64,000 nt of DNA from assembly GCA_021292105.1 (NCBI GenBank), contig CM037867.1, forward strand, positions 10,860,721 to 10,924,720, given 5' to 3'. Shown here piece after piece: positions 36,254 through 47,239 of the stretch. This DNA is from Anadara kagoshimensis (taxonomy: Eukaryota > Mollusca > Bivalvia > Arcoida > Arcidae). A program made the position numbers and the translations under genes. The notes under the pieces were generated by a model, which was not told where the DNA came from, did not search any database, and worked only from the letters and a program-made list of their open reading frames with translations. How positions within the stretch are numbered: position 1 is the first letter of the stretch; every line of letters begins with the position of its first letter.

Positions 36254-37099
36254 GACCTCCCTTCTTTGGTAGTTTCACAATAAACCCTGTTATCCAGTCT
36301 TCTGGTATTTGTTAACTTTTAAAAAATTCATCTAATAGGTCGTACAGAATGTTTGCTCTTGTTTCAGGACTTGCTTTTAGGGCTGGTGGAATGTAGCCTG
36401 GTCCTGGTGCTTTCTCATTCTTGAATTTTTCTGATGGCTTTATAATTTCATCTTTTGAGATGGTAGATAAGTCTATGTCTATGTGAGTATTGGCTACCTC
36501 TTTTCCATTTAGGAGGCTGCTGAAGTGCTCTTTTTATTTTTCCAATTGATGTTCAAGTTTTGATATAGTGTTGCCATTCTTATCTTTTACAGGTCTAGCT
36601 GTGTTAGTCTTTCTTCCTGCTATCTGTTTAGTGATGCTATAGAAGTTTTTGTGTCATTTCTTTTCATGGCATTTTCAGCTTGTGTAGCTAGTTGGTCAAT
36701 GTACATCTTTTTGTCATTCTTTGTTTTTTTTCTTTACTTCTTTTTTCAGCTCACTATGTTCTCTCATTAGCTTTTCGTTCTTTGCTCTCGATTATGCCTG
36801 GTCAAGTTGGATCTTTGCTTTTCTTCCTTTTTCAATTGTTTCTATAGTGCTGTCAGACAGCCAGATCTTGTACTGTCTAGAGTTGTAACCCAGTTCTTCT
36901 TTACACGTGGTGGTAAATGTCTGTTTTACTCTTTCCCATTAATTTTCTAATGTACCATCTTCAACATCCGCAAGTGGTTGAAAACGATTGCTTAGCTTGA
37001 TGGTAAATTTGTTTCCATCCTTAAATCTTTCGATGTTGTATCGCTTGCCCATTTGTCCACCATGCTTGATTGCTCTTGCAATTTTGATCTTACACTTTG

Positions 37100-37800
37100 C
37101 AACAACGAGTTCGTGGTCAGATCCAACATCAGAACCTCTAAAGACCCTGACATCCTGTAAGGTTTTACTCCATCTCCTGGCTATAGTGATATGGTCTATT
37201 TGGTTTTGCCATCTGGTGATGACTATGTTGTTTTGTGAATGTTATTGTGAGGGAACATTCTTCTACCAATCACGAAATCGTTTTGTGCACACACATCTGC
37301 AAATAGTTCGCCATTATCATTGATGGTTCCTATGTCTTCCTTCCCCATGATGGTTTCTCTACCTGTGTTGTCCCCTCCAACTTTGGCGTTCATGTCCCCC
37401 ATTAAAATTAGTATGTCTTTTGGTGTTACGGCATTGACAGTGGTTTAAAGTTGGTCAGAAATTTTCTTTGTCTTCTTCCTCTGCCATGTTGGTAGGTGCA
37501 TGTATGATGGTAACTTTCTTAATCTTTGACATAAAGCAAGCAACAATGATCCTTTCGCTTACTGGTTCCCATTCCATTAGTGATGCTTTTGCCTTTTTAC
37601 TGAGAAGAATGCCAACTTCATTGTTGTGATGGTAGTTTTCATTTGGTGGTCCTGGGAATAGTAAAGTATGGCCTGAAGTAAGAGACACAATTCCAGATGT
37701 TGACCAGGGATCTTCACTGAGTCCCAATATTTCTAACTCAAATCTGTCTATCTCTCTTGCCACCTGGGCTGACCTCCCTGTTTCGTGAAGTGCTCTCACA
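37100..37800 (-). pseudogene. endonuclease (EEP) domain of the broken RTE element
   Basis: The longest open piece runs 37799-37455; the domain continues in another frame to about 37100 with GDMNAKVGGDNTGRET and DNGELFADVCAQ. EEP enzymes nick target DNA to prime reverse transcription. It is related to the proteins often misnamed craniofacial development protein 2-like. Confidence 0.85.
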
Positions 37801-38420
37801 TTTCAACATACAATCCGTGAGACGGTCTTAGGCGAGAGAAGATGCATCGGTGAATTTCTCCACTTCATTCGCTCTCCCCTGGGTCGATTCCGTAATCTAT
37901 TTGAAGTATTTTCTATTGTCTCAGTTTCTGTAACTAAGTGTCTTTTTACGGGGTAGAGCGGTTTACACTACGCCAAACTTCCACTCCGTTGGACCAGGTT
38001 TGTTCTCTGGGTATGACGTTCTTTTAGACGGTTGCAGAGCCAACTGTTAACGAGCTCCATCTACCCGGATTTTCTTTCTGGGTTTACTCCCATAGCCTTT
38101 GACTCTCCCAAGTCATCTAAAAAGTAGTAGAGCTATTTCACCCAAAGCTGGACCAAGGTTGATGAATGCTATGGCATATCCACACACCGGTGGGCCTACA
38201 CACTGCATCTCTAGGGTCCTTGGTTCTCCGAGTATTTTATTTTCAATATTGAATAATGCATTTTAGACATTGTTAAAAAATTAATAATACTATTGTGTAT
38301 GTTTGTGTTGAGAGATAATTGACAAATCGCCGGTCACGCCCACAATGTTCCGACATGGACACGTATGCTTGAATTGCACACAAAAAGAATGAAAACTCGA
38401 CCTGAATTGTGACATTTGAT

Positions 38421-38490
38421 TACGTCACTGACACTAGTACGTCATTAGTTGCCGTGACGCTGCTTTGGTACCGTGATGGCGGCCAGTGTC
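38421..38490. promoter_or_regulatory. cluster of CRE-like sites and a YY1-like site
   Basis: TTACGTCACTG (38420-38430), GTACGTCATT (38437-38446) and CCGTGACGC, then GATGGCGGCC (38475-38484) lie within 70 bp of CpG-rich sequence in AT-rich DNA. It sits about 190 bp upstream of the 5' end of the broken RTE element on that strand, and upstream of the unassigned plus-strand frame at 38828. Promoter function is inference. Confidence 0.3.
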
Positions 38491-38827
38491 GGAACATAAA
38501 AGTCGTGGCCGGCGATACGTTAATTGTTATAATAAACAACTTTTATACCTTTAAAATCTTTTAACCATAAATTCCTTTTTTGATTAGAAATTAAATACGC
38601 ATCAAAAAAGTTTAATTTCGGTTTTTCCTTGTCCGTAATTATCTTACATCGCCAAGACCTCCCTGTTAGGAAATGCATGTTTGAGTCGATTCCATTTAAG
38701 ACAGTCACCGGCAATAACATCAACTTTATTTAAATACCATTACAAATAATCCCACTATATTTACTAGGATTATACCATAACAATAAGGTTCGCCGCCGCA
38801 CCACGAGATCAATACCTCTTAACGTTT

Positions 38828-39043
38828 GTGCGGAACATTTTGGAAAACGTCAACGTCACAAATTACCGGAATAACGCCATATTGTGCGATTCTTTGTCCA
38901 TTGAAAACAAGCGTTTCATAGACACGTTAGAAGGTATCACGTGGTACAGCGGCGAACTCCATTGTTTACCGGCGTCGACAAAGACAGACGTCACCTATGG
39001 ACAAGAAACACAATATCTGAGAGAAGACAACTTGACCCTATAG
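38828..39043 (+). other. GC-richer open frame of 71 codons, unassigned
   Basis: It encodes MRNILENVNVTNYRNNAILC and on to YLREDNLTL, with codon use less AT-biased than neighbouring chance frames. No splice sites, family or homologous segment recognised. It could be a chance frame in a GC-rich island (38.34-39.04 kb). Confidence 0.2.
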
Positions 39044-41440
39044 ATGATATATGTGTACAAAATATCTGATTTTCTGTGACTCCATGTCAAAAGTTTATCC
39101 TTACCATCAAATCCCAGGACAGATATAATGTTGATCACTTAATTCATACTATAAACGCAATATCACTAAATTCACTAATATTACATTACAATTTAATGTG
39201 AATATTACCGATGTTGAACTGGACTGTTAGCCGCCCAGATAACTAATTAGATTAAATTATTGTCGACTTTATCTGATTGCAATGATTTATTGATATGTAC
39301 ACTGGAGTAGTTAAATGCTTTAAATGTTCTCCGTGCTGTAAAAATTGTTTGCGTATCTCACTGTGCTAAATCCCATTGGGAGATTCAGATAGATTAATCC
39401 TAGTCATCAGTTTAATGGTTAAAGCGGGAACTTTCTCGGAAACAGAGGAGTAGTTGTATATCAATTTTAATCTATTAACCCTTGTATTTAAGAATAAAAA
39501 TATTTTAAAGCATGTATTGTACACACTTAGGAACATAGAACGGTCATAATTACGTAATTTTACCATCGACCCCATTCTATAAAGCAGATAATGATCAAAA
39601 GAGGGAAATCTAAGGTTTTTATCTTAAAAAACTACAACTACTACGCTACTATTCATAAATAGCTTTACAAGTTTATTTTCATTTTGCAAAAGGATTATAT
39701 TATATTCACCATGCCCAATGCCTTTCATAGAATTGAAAAAATTCAAATCGTTGCGTTTTATTGAGCTACTATCTTTAATTAATGATTAAATGCATATTTA
39801 TGCAACAAACTTGTTTTTTCTTATAATTATTTAAAAGTTTTGATTTTTTTTACACAATTTCATTTTATTAAGATTTTCAGTCTATAATGACACGACCGTG
39901 TACGAATTAGTAGATGGCAGGATATAATGGGTGCTGTTAAAATGTAGTCGAAAGCACAGAAAAATACAAAAAATATTGACAAAATACAAAAAATATAGCA
40001 AGAAGATAGAAACAAATACTGTATAATGATTATATTTCGTTGTAGTTTTATTTTTATTTTTACGGTCCCTTTTATTCCCGCAAAAAATAAAACCTTCGCA
40101 AATGTATAATTTGAGACATTCGTTAACGTTTTGGGTTCTCACCCGCATCCCTCCTTTTAATCAAATAAGACCGCGAATATTTGACATCAAGAATGCACTG
40201 GGCATCGTCAAACTGCGAAAGTTGACACCGATAATATAAAGGCATTCAGTTACTGGGACCATTAATTATAAAACTCTAGAAATAGGAAGAATAATCTCTG
40301 CATTGCAATTATTTTTATACAGACCTTGTAACATATTCACCACACCTACATGTACTCCATTCCATTTATAGCTGCTGCCCTAATCAACAGACCTGTGAGT
40401 TTATGACACGTTTTTGACGCCCCCTCTAACACTACCGACATTGTAAGCCATATGTTATGTTAGCCCTTGAGATTTTCAGTTTCATTATTTTTATGCAATG
40501 ACCTTTAAAGCGAGGTCAATGTCAAAGAATTGACTAGTTTTTTCTTGTCTCAGCTAATTTGAAAATATTTTAATAAGGAATTTAACATATTATAGATAAC
40601 CATTTTAATAAAGGAAAATTTGCCATTTTTATGATTTTAGTTTGCAATCTAAAACACAATAAAGGAAATTTTATTTTTGAAATGTATGATTTCAACTCTC
40701 AACAGATGAGCGTATCAGGCCCATTGAGACCTTTTTTTCAAATTTACGCCACCACCTGTACTTTACTGGTTGACACAAGTAATGTTCCATACACTTCACA
40801 TACAATGCTTTATATCTCAGGAAGCCATAATCTCAATACAATTCTGATTTTAGTTACTTGTATAGTAAACCTCGAAGGAAATGGGATGTTTTGCGACCAA
40901 TGTATAAACATTTGCGCAGATTTTGTAATTTTATTCGATTGATTACTTTTGCAAAACGAAATGTTTTAATAGGTTGTATAAATATGCTATAAGAGACGCC
41001 GTTTTGTGTTGGTTTACATTTGTGCAACTGTTGAAAAACGAACAAGTGGAGGAAAGCGACATGCCTTGAGGAAAACGTAAAATCAAACAGGCAAACTTCA
41101 AACTTTTACATACGCGACACTTGGCTGTAACGATTTATAACTAAATCATGTCATTTTTTTATTTTTGGTACGTTAATACCACGTTTATGACGATCGATTT
41201 CAACCATACTATTAAGACATACTTATAAAACCTCGACAGAACCACATAAGGCTTCATACTCCCGAATAAGGCTTCACTTATACACTCCCGTGTTGTATTC
41301 CAAGTTTCTACTTGTTCTATGATACGTACAATACAGCTTCAAATAATAACAAAATCTACTATCATCTACAAAATTAATAATGGGATATTGGAAATTACAT
41401 TAAAAGATAAAAAACCTCATCAATGAGTTTATATTCATAA
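39043..41440. other. AT-rich non-coding stretch
   Basis: The 103-codon frame at 40631-40942 is the longest here but has no recognisable domain, splice context or conserved pattern. A small direct repeat (TAAGGCTTCA at 41249 and 41268) is present. Confidence 0.5.
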
Positions 41441-41441
41441 G

Positions 41442-41644
41442 AGACCTGTCGGAAGTTAAACATTGAAGCAACGAAAAGGAGTCAAAGCTAGGTTGCCGAG
41501 TAACCGAGATATAGACAGCTGGTAAAAGAAAAGCTGCCGGGAGATAGATTAGAGGTTCTGTAGACATATATGTAACCAGAGACAAAATGAGCTTGCGATA
41601 CAGCACTAATTCGTGAAGCTAGTGTTAAATTTTCGACAAGTCTG
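41442..41644. mobile_element. R6 inverted-repeat element (MITE-like), complete copy
   Basis: Left end AGACCTGTCGGAAGTTAAAC and right end, reverse-complemented, AGACTTGTCGAAAATTTAAC form ~25-bp terminal inverted repeats. About 200 bp with no coding capacity. Related copies lie at 32605, 46426 and 52657. Confidence 0.65.
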
Positions 41645-41936
41645 CACCGTCCTTACTGCACTGTATTTATATTGAGGCCAATCAGATAAGAGAAAAATGG
41701 GATTTTATTATCCATATTAGAATGTTTATATTGGTTTGACATTTTGTCTTGTGTTTTCTGATTCCAAATAGAATGTATATAAGTTTATTGTTTTAAGGCC
41801 TCCAGTCCATGGCATTATAAGATATACATTCATCATCAATGGAGTGTTAAATAAAAGTTCAAATGTATTGCAATACCTAATAAATGCGTAAACATCTTGC
41901 TAAATATTACAAGTGTCAATAATTTCTTTTTTACTT

Positions 41937-42420
41937 TTAAATGCATAGAAAATAAACATGCTGACTTGTAGTAGTTTGACATTTTGTGTCGACATAAGTA
42001 TATGTTTGTTTAAATACTATTTTGGTAAAAGAAACTTCTACCTGAGATCGCTGTATGTTGTACAAATAAGTAAAAATGATATTCATCTTCCACATAACCG
42101 GAATTACATATAATACAAACTCCGTCATTCCTATCAAGACCTCCGTGTCTACCCACTTCTATCATAAAACCGTGTCTACTACATCTAAATTTTGACATTG
42201 CATGTATATTTTTTAATTTTAATTTGGTGGAAGTATAACTCCTTTTCATATATATGTTTAAAGTTGTTATATGTGGAAAGTTTGGGTTTACTTGACATAT
42301 CACTATACCATGTTAGTAGGAAAATATCTTTCAGCCTAAGAACAAAAACTTCCATCAAAATATCCCTATCCCCCACTCCCTGGTTAAACAATTCTTCACC
42401 AAAATATTAATATGAAATAT
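41937..42420 (-). pseudogene. LINE C-terminal remnant (RT-associated tail), frameshifted
   Basis: Read on the minus strand: FNQGVGD...RLKDIFLLTWYSDMSSKPKLSTYNNFK (42391-42185), then, after a frame change near 42190, MSKFRCSRHGFMIEVGRHGG...CIICNSGYVEDEYHF (42303-42010 frame). The order RLKDIF, K-L-x-TY-x-x-FK, S-x-FR-x-S-x-H, IE-x-GR, C-x-x-C, EDEYHF is the tail found after reverse transcriptase in many invertebrate LINEs. Only this ~480-bp 3' end remains, consistent with 5' truncation. Confidence 0.7.
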
Positions 42421-43025
42421 TAAAACAAGTGAATCGAGGGTCGCTAATCTAATTTGAAAAAAGTATCAGTAAGACGGTGTTATATTGTCCCCTAAGTCGG
42501 ATTTATTAGTCACTTGCACTATCCTATGACATATGTTTAGGATTTTGTTAACCAATTTCTAGCAATTTGGACAATGGCAACGACCCTTTGACTTTGGTGG
42601 CGATATAAAACATGCACGAACTCTGTATGAAGAGAATATTGGTTCTCAAAGGAATTAAATAATTAAGTATTACAAAGCGTGCATATGCCATTATGTCTAG
42701 ATCTCGTAACTGTCTAGAGTCCGTTATATTGCAAAGAAGTGTTTTTTTAACAGAAATATAAAGGGTATAACAACCATTTTACCTATTCTATTTTAAAGAC
42801 GCCATTAAGAGTGGTCCATATACATGTACCTGAAACTGTGAATTCTAAACCATCTTGCGTGTAAATAACCAATGCATTTGATTTAAAATGTCCACTTCCT
42901 CCCTTGTTTTACTGGTGGTTTTTAAAGTTATATTTAACATCAAGACAAGGAAAGACATTACTTTATCGTTGACTCTACAAATAAAATAGTAACTGGCTTC
43001 TAAAAATACGAGGGTGGACATAAGA

Positions 43026-43970
43026 CAGCGGCGTACCGTGACCTGATTATATGTGTACGCAAACTTGGAGCGCCGAAGGCGCGACCACGCTAGGGGGGTC
43101 CGGGGGCATGCACCCCCTGAAAATTTTGAAATCTATATGCTTCAAAACGGCTTTTCCTGCATTTTGAGACAGATATTCAACACCTTCTCGTGTTAAATTT
43201 TTGATACAAATTGGAGTTTAATTACAATTTTTAAATATGCGGATCCTGCTGATCTTTGGGAGTGGAAGGTTGGGTACCAGGTTTAACCACACATGTTCGC
43301 TGTGTTTGTATCATAGATTTAAAGGGATAAAAGTTTTTGGTTTGATAATTTGAAAAAATTTCAGATTTGAGCTCCGATTACAAATGATGATGCATATTTT
43401 TTTGAAATCTAAATTAGTACTTTTTCAATTTTGTATTAGCGTTTTATTTATTGTGTGCCTGTTTCTTGCTGTTTGATCACTGTTACTTCCATTCTTAATT
43501 TGAATTGTACAACTTAAACATTATTATTTTAATAATCGTAGCCGACGGTTTCCAAATGTGTATATTAGTATTTATTGGTCATTCAAAGTTAACTTTCCTC
43601 TTCTTCTAAGCGTTAAATTGTCAATAACTGTTTCTACGTCGACGCCCATCTCATGATGTACATGTATGTGCATTAATGCAAGGGATGAAAGGCGAACTTC
43701 TTTTATTGTGCTCCTTAAATAAGTCTTGAGATGTTTCAGCGCACTGAAACTTCTCTCGGCAGTGGCTGTTGTAGGGGGCATGGTTACAAAAATTTTCAGG
43801 ATCTTGAAGACATATTGATAGAGCTGTTTGTCCTTTCAAGAAAATTTGGAATACGCAGCACCCCCCCCCCCTCTCTCTCTCTCTCTTACACTTTTTTATT
43901 TTAAAATATTTTTTGTGACAAATTTATGTGTACGCACTTGCGTTTTTGCGTATAGGGCGGTACGCCACTG
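43026..43970 (-). mobile_element. internally deleted hAT transposon with both ends
   Basis: Ends CAGCGGCGTACC (43026-43037) and GGTACGCCACTG (43959-43970) are inverted repeats of the hAT type (CAGTGGCGTA). They are flanked by the direct repeat TAAGA (43021-43025 and 43971-43975); hAT target duplications are normally 8 bp, so part has probably decayed. The interior keeps only the C-terminal transposase fragment. A C10 plus (CT)n tract lies at 43861-43885. The 945-bp length is too short for an autonomous copy. Confidence 0.8.
43572..43830 (-). pseudogene. hAT transposase C-terminal dimerisation domain fragment
   Basis: The minus-strand frame reads LYQYVFKILKIFVTMPPTTA then TAERSFSALKHLKTYLRSTI, followed by RLSSLALMHIH. 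The T-A-T-A-E-R-S-F-S-x-L-K-x-L-K-T-Y-L-R-S-T block is the hallmark of the hAT dimerisation domain (ZMYM1-like / DUF4371 group). The catalytic part is missing and a stop lies just upstream, so it is not functional. Confidence 0.85.
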
Positions 43971-44707
43971 TAAGATAAATTGTCTCTGGTATATTTTTAA
44001 TCTTTTAAAAATAATATAACAAGTGCACATTACGGATATCGTTTATATGTTATACGCTATTTTATATTTCGAATAAATACACACCGGATATTTTAAACTG
44101 TAAGAATAAAATTGCATTCAAAATATTGATCTAAATTATATGATTGAGCATGACTTTAAGTTAAAATACTATTTAAATCGTCTGCGATTTCTCTAAATCT
44201 TTAGAGAAAAAAAACAAAAATAAGAAAAACACATTTTATTACGACGCACATTGTATTTTATTATACTTTTTTTTTCCTTTTTCAACTTAACGCTGTTATT
44301 TTCAATTTATTTATTTTGCAAAAACATTTAAATTCATAGAAACTAGATAAACCCCTACCAAGTTCATCTAAATTACCAGTAAACCTTAAGCATGAATTAT
44401 TAACTCATTTCGGTATATAAATTGTCTGTGGTTAGATTTATTTGAGAAATGTACTCTGATCTGAACAGCGAAAACCATAGCTGAAATAATAAACCAAATA
44501 ACCTTGTTTGATCGACGATATTCAACTTGTATATCACTATGGAATCGTTATCACACCTACATGAACTCCATACCAAGCGATCGCCCACCATGCTCATGGT
44601 CTGGAGTACGAACTTAGGGATCACATCGCCTCACATCACCTAGGTTCGAATCTAACACGCGAAGATCCTAGTGTGCAAAAGCTTGTCCATTTGCTTGCAC
44701 CCCCGGG

Positions 44708-44708
<1 letters not shown>

Positions 44709-44762
<54 letters not shown>

Positions 44763-44770
44763 AATATATA
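44709..44770. repeat. (TA)n microsatellite
   Basis: Alternating TA with a few interruptions; the open frame across it is an artefact. Confidence 0.95.
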
Positions 44771-44949
44771 TTACTTAACTAAACTCCACACGACCCAGGA
44801 CTACTTGATAAGTCTCCTATTCATTCACGCTCATAAGTACATCGATCATAAAGTAAAATATAATAAATGCATTGAAAGCTATTTTAAGCATCTCTGTTGT
44901 ACTAGCATCACGTATTTTAGAAATTGTGCAAACAATTATTCATATTTTT

Positions 44950-45295
44950 AAGAAAGATACAACGAAGCAAGCTGCTTAAAATTTAATTGTTGATTCAGAT
45001 ATTGCGTGCCTAGGCTTATTAAGACCCTCATAAAGTTTTTAACGGTCACAATATTTTGATATTTGTATATTCAAAGTATCGATATATTTTACGTCTCATG
45101 GTTTCATATTTCATTCTCAATTTTAATTTTCAACACAGATGTTGTAACATAGAGAGAATGTTCTTACTCTTCTGAAGCAACCGTCTTCATTTTCTGGTGA
45201 ATTTTCACGCGTTTTTAATTACTTAACAACTTTGCTTTTGGTAATTCTGATTTGAATGTGGGACAGTTTTGTTTATTCGGTAAAGAGCAATTGCA
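44950..45295 (-). repeat. R1 copy, reverse, segments c-a
   Basis: ACAACGAAGCAAGCTGCTTA, TTGTTGATTCAGATATTGCG, ATTAAGACCCTCATAAAG, TCTTACTCTTCTGAAGCAA and TTGAATGTGGGACAGTTTTG. Confidence 0.75.
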
Positions 45296-45439
45296 TCAAC
45301 AGAATACAGATCTCTTGATACAATTACGAAATGTTAAAAGAAAAAATACATTGTTCATTAACACACTTAAATAATTCAACAAAAATAATACATCATGTAC
45401 AATATATATATTTTTGTAATTAAGAATGATATGTTATTG

Positions 45440-45715
45440 TTTTATGTACGTCAGTAATAGTTTTGTAACACAAAAAGAGAGAATAAAAAAAACAACAAAC
45501 GGGTTAAAAACATGTAAAAATAACTAATCGAATTAGCCTTTTTATCTGCTTTTGAAGTCATCAATGCGCCCTAATGAATTTACTAGCATTGAAAATATAA
45601 AAAATACTATATAGAATTGTTAAACGGACCAGAAAAAATCTTGTATGATTTTCATGACATTGGAAAAATTAATATAATTTCGTACACGCGTCAGATGATG
45701 GGTTGTTATATTCGG
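45440..45715. repeat. R4 direct repeat, copy 1
   Basis: It shares with 46145-46405: ACGTCA, AAAAATAACTAATC, ATTAGCCTTTTTATCTGC, TTTGAAGT, GCGCCC, AAACRGACCAGA, TTGTATGATTT, CATGACA and CACGCGTCAGAT. About 80% alike by eye. Confidence 0.75.
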
Positions 45716-46144
45716 AAATTGTTTTTATATATTGGGATTCTTTTTTTGACATGGAGGCAGTTTGTGGCTGATGCAATTACGTCATTCAAAAAGAAAACAG
45801 GAAACCAGGCCCCAGTTTCACAATTAATCCTTAACTAAGATTTTCCTTATTTTAAATATTTCAACTTGTACAACATAAAAAATTTAACAAAATTATAATA
45901 TAAATATAATAAGCTTAAAATAGTCTTCGCAATGACACTTTAAATGCATGAATATCTTGAAAACTAACAAATTTATTCAACTTTCAATTTTTTCCCGATT
46001 TAAGGTAAAGAAATCCTTAGTTAGGAAATAATTGTGAAATTTGAGCCTGCATGCATTGTTCATTTAAATTACTTGCTTTTTTATCAAAAATAGATTTATA
46101 ACAAAAATACATGTTGTTAGATAAGGAATTACAATTTATAGATA

Positions 46145-46405
46145 TATATGTACGTCATATTTGTAACTCAACCGAAGTGGATAAATAACACAAAACAAAA
46201 TGTGTAAAAATAACTAATCACATTAGCCTTTTTATCTGCGTTTGAAGTAAGTGCGCCCCAACGACTTTATTCATAACGAAATAAAAAATATTATCATATA
46301 GAAATGCTAAACAGACCAGATAAAATATTGTATGATTTCCATGACACTGGAAAGAATTAATATAATTTCGCACACGCGTCAGATAATGGAGTCGTTATAC
46401 GCGTA
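46145..46405. repeat. R4 direct repeat, copy 2
   Basis: Second copy of the ~260-bp segment at 45440, same orientation, about 700 bp away; it ends just before an R6 element. Confidence 0.75.
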
Positions 46406-46425
46406 TATTGTATTTTATATACAGT

Positions 46426-46622
46426 CCAGGCATGTCGAAAGTTTAACACAAAGCTAACGGATTGGTACCGAATTGGCAGCTCATGTTGGCCACTTGCTAC
46501 CTACATCTTGACAGTTTTGGGCATGTGCTATATCTTTCTTTTTGGACATAAATATCTCGGTTACTAGTCGGTCGAGTTTCAACTTTTTTGTTTGCCCAAT
46601 GTTAAACTTTCAACATGTTTCT
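46426..46622. mobile_element. R6 inverted-repeat element, second complete copy
   Basis: Ends CATGTCGAAAGTTTAACAC and, reverse-complemented, CATGTTGAAAGTTTAACAT, with a different interior from the 41442 copy apart from a CTCGGTTACTAGTCGG segment. About 197 bp. Confidence 0.6.
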
Positions 46623-47239
46623 ACAATACACTATATCATAATCTCATTACTGTTTTAGATATTGTAGTAAATGTTCCATGAATCAAAAGCTGTTGAAAGT
46701 AACTGCGTATGAAAAACGGTTAGAAATTATCGGAATAGATTATTTTAAGGTTTCGAAGGGAAATTGAAGTTCTATCACTTGTCAACAAATATAAATTAAT
46801 ATCGTCTTTGAAAACTATAACCCAATTATAGATTAATCGAAAAAGCAAAATCAGTAATTTGATAAGTTTTACATCAAACAAATCATTTTCAATGTGTCGG
46901 TAATAAAAAACTTAACAAATAAATAAATCATCACCATGGCAACGGAGGAAATAGAATTAATTGTGAAGAAATTGAATTAAAGAGATTTATGGTTTAGTAC
47001 TTTGACCTTTGTCCTGATGAAACAGTGATGGACGAAAATTTATCCAGAAAGATTTAACATTTTTTTAGTTTTTAATTGGACTAAAATGATAGAAAGAGTA
47101 CCTCAAATGTTTTTGTAAAATGTGTGACTTTGATATAAAAGCGTGTTTAGAAGGCAAGGACACATTTTACGATGCGGATTTATAAAATGTGTTTTGATTG
47201 CATTTGTGAGTGCTATGTAAATGCCTTTTCACTACAAAA

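Larger units (their letters stand above)
34985..38230 (-). pseudogene. RTE-type non-LTR retrotransposon, broken (endonuclease plus reverse transcriptase)
   Basis: Minus strand, 5' end near 38230. Endonuclease/phosphatase-like (EEP) domain at about 37100-37800: N-terminal NVRALHETGRSAQ, GILLSKKAKASL, and further on GDMNAKVGG and SPDGKTK. Reverse transcriptase at about 35735-36400: QAGFRCGRSCTDQIATLR, the KKAFD motif, GVRQRCLLSPL and the FADD catalytic box near 35760. C-terminal part at about 34998-35450 with KKWRWIGHILRREKGNITKH. This order and these motifs are those of invertebrate RTE/HmRTE-like elements. It is dead: a TGA replaces the expected Trp before NVRALHE, there are stops in the endonuclease-RT linker, and frame changes separate the blocks. 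Plus-strand frames across it are shadows. Confidence 0.9.

Noticed and set aside
35023-37323. Plus-strand frames at 35023-35301 and 36988-37323
   Set aside because: Antisense shadows of the minus-strand RTE retrotransposon.
40631-40942. 103-codon plus-strand open frame
   Set aside because: No recognisable domain and no gene context; the length is not exceptional over 64 kb and six frames.
44590-44665. GGTTCGAATCT resembling a tRNA B box
   Set aside because: No A box at the proper distance and no cloverleaf pairing.
47017-47050. CTGATGA...GAAA resembling a hammerhead core
   Set aside because: The sequence between the boxes cannot form stem II, and no stem I pairing or cleavage triplet is in place; coincidence.
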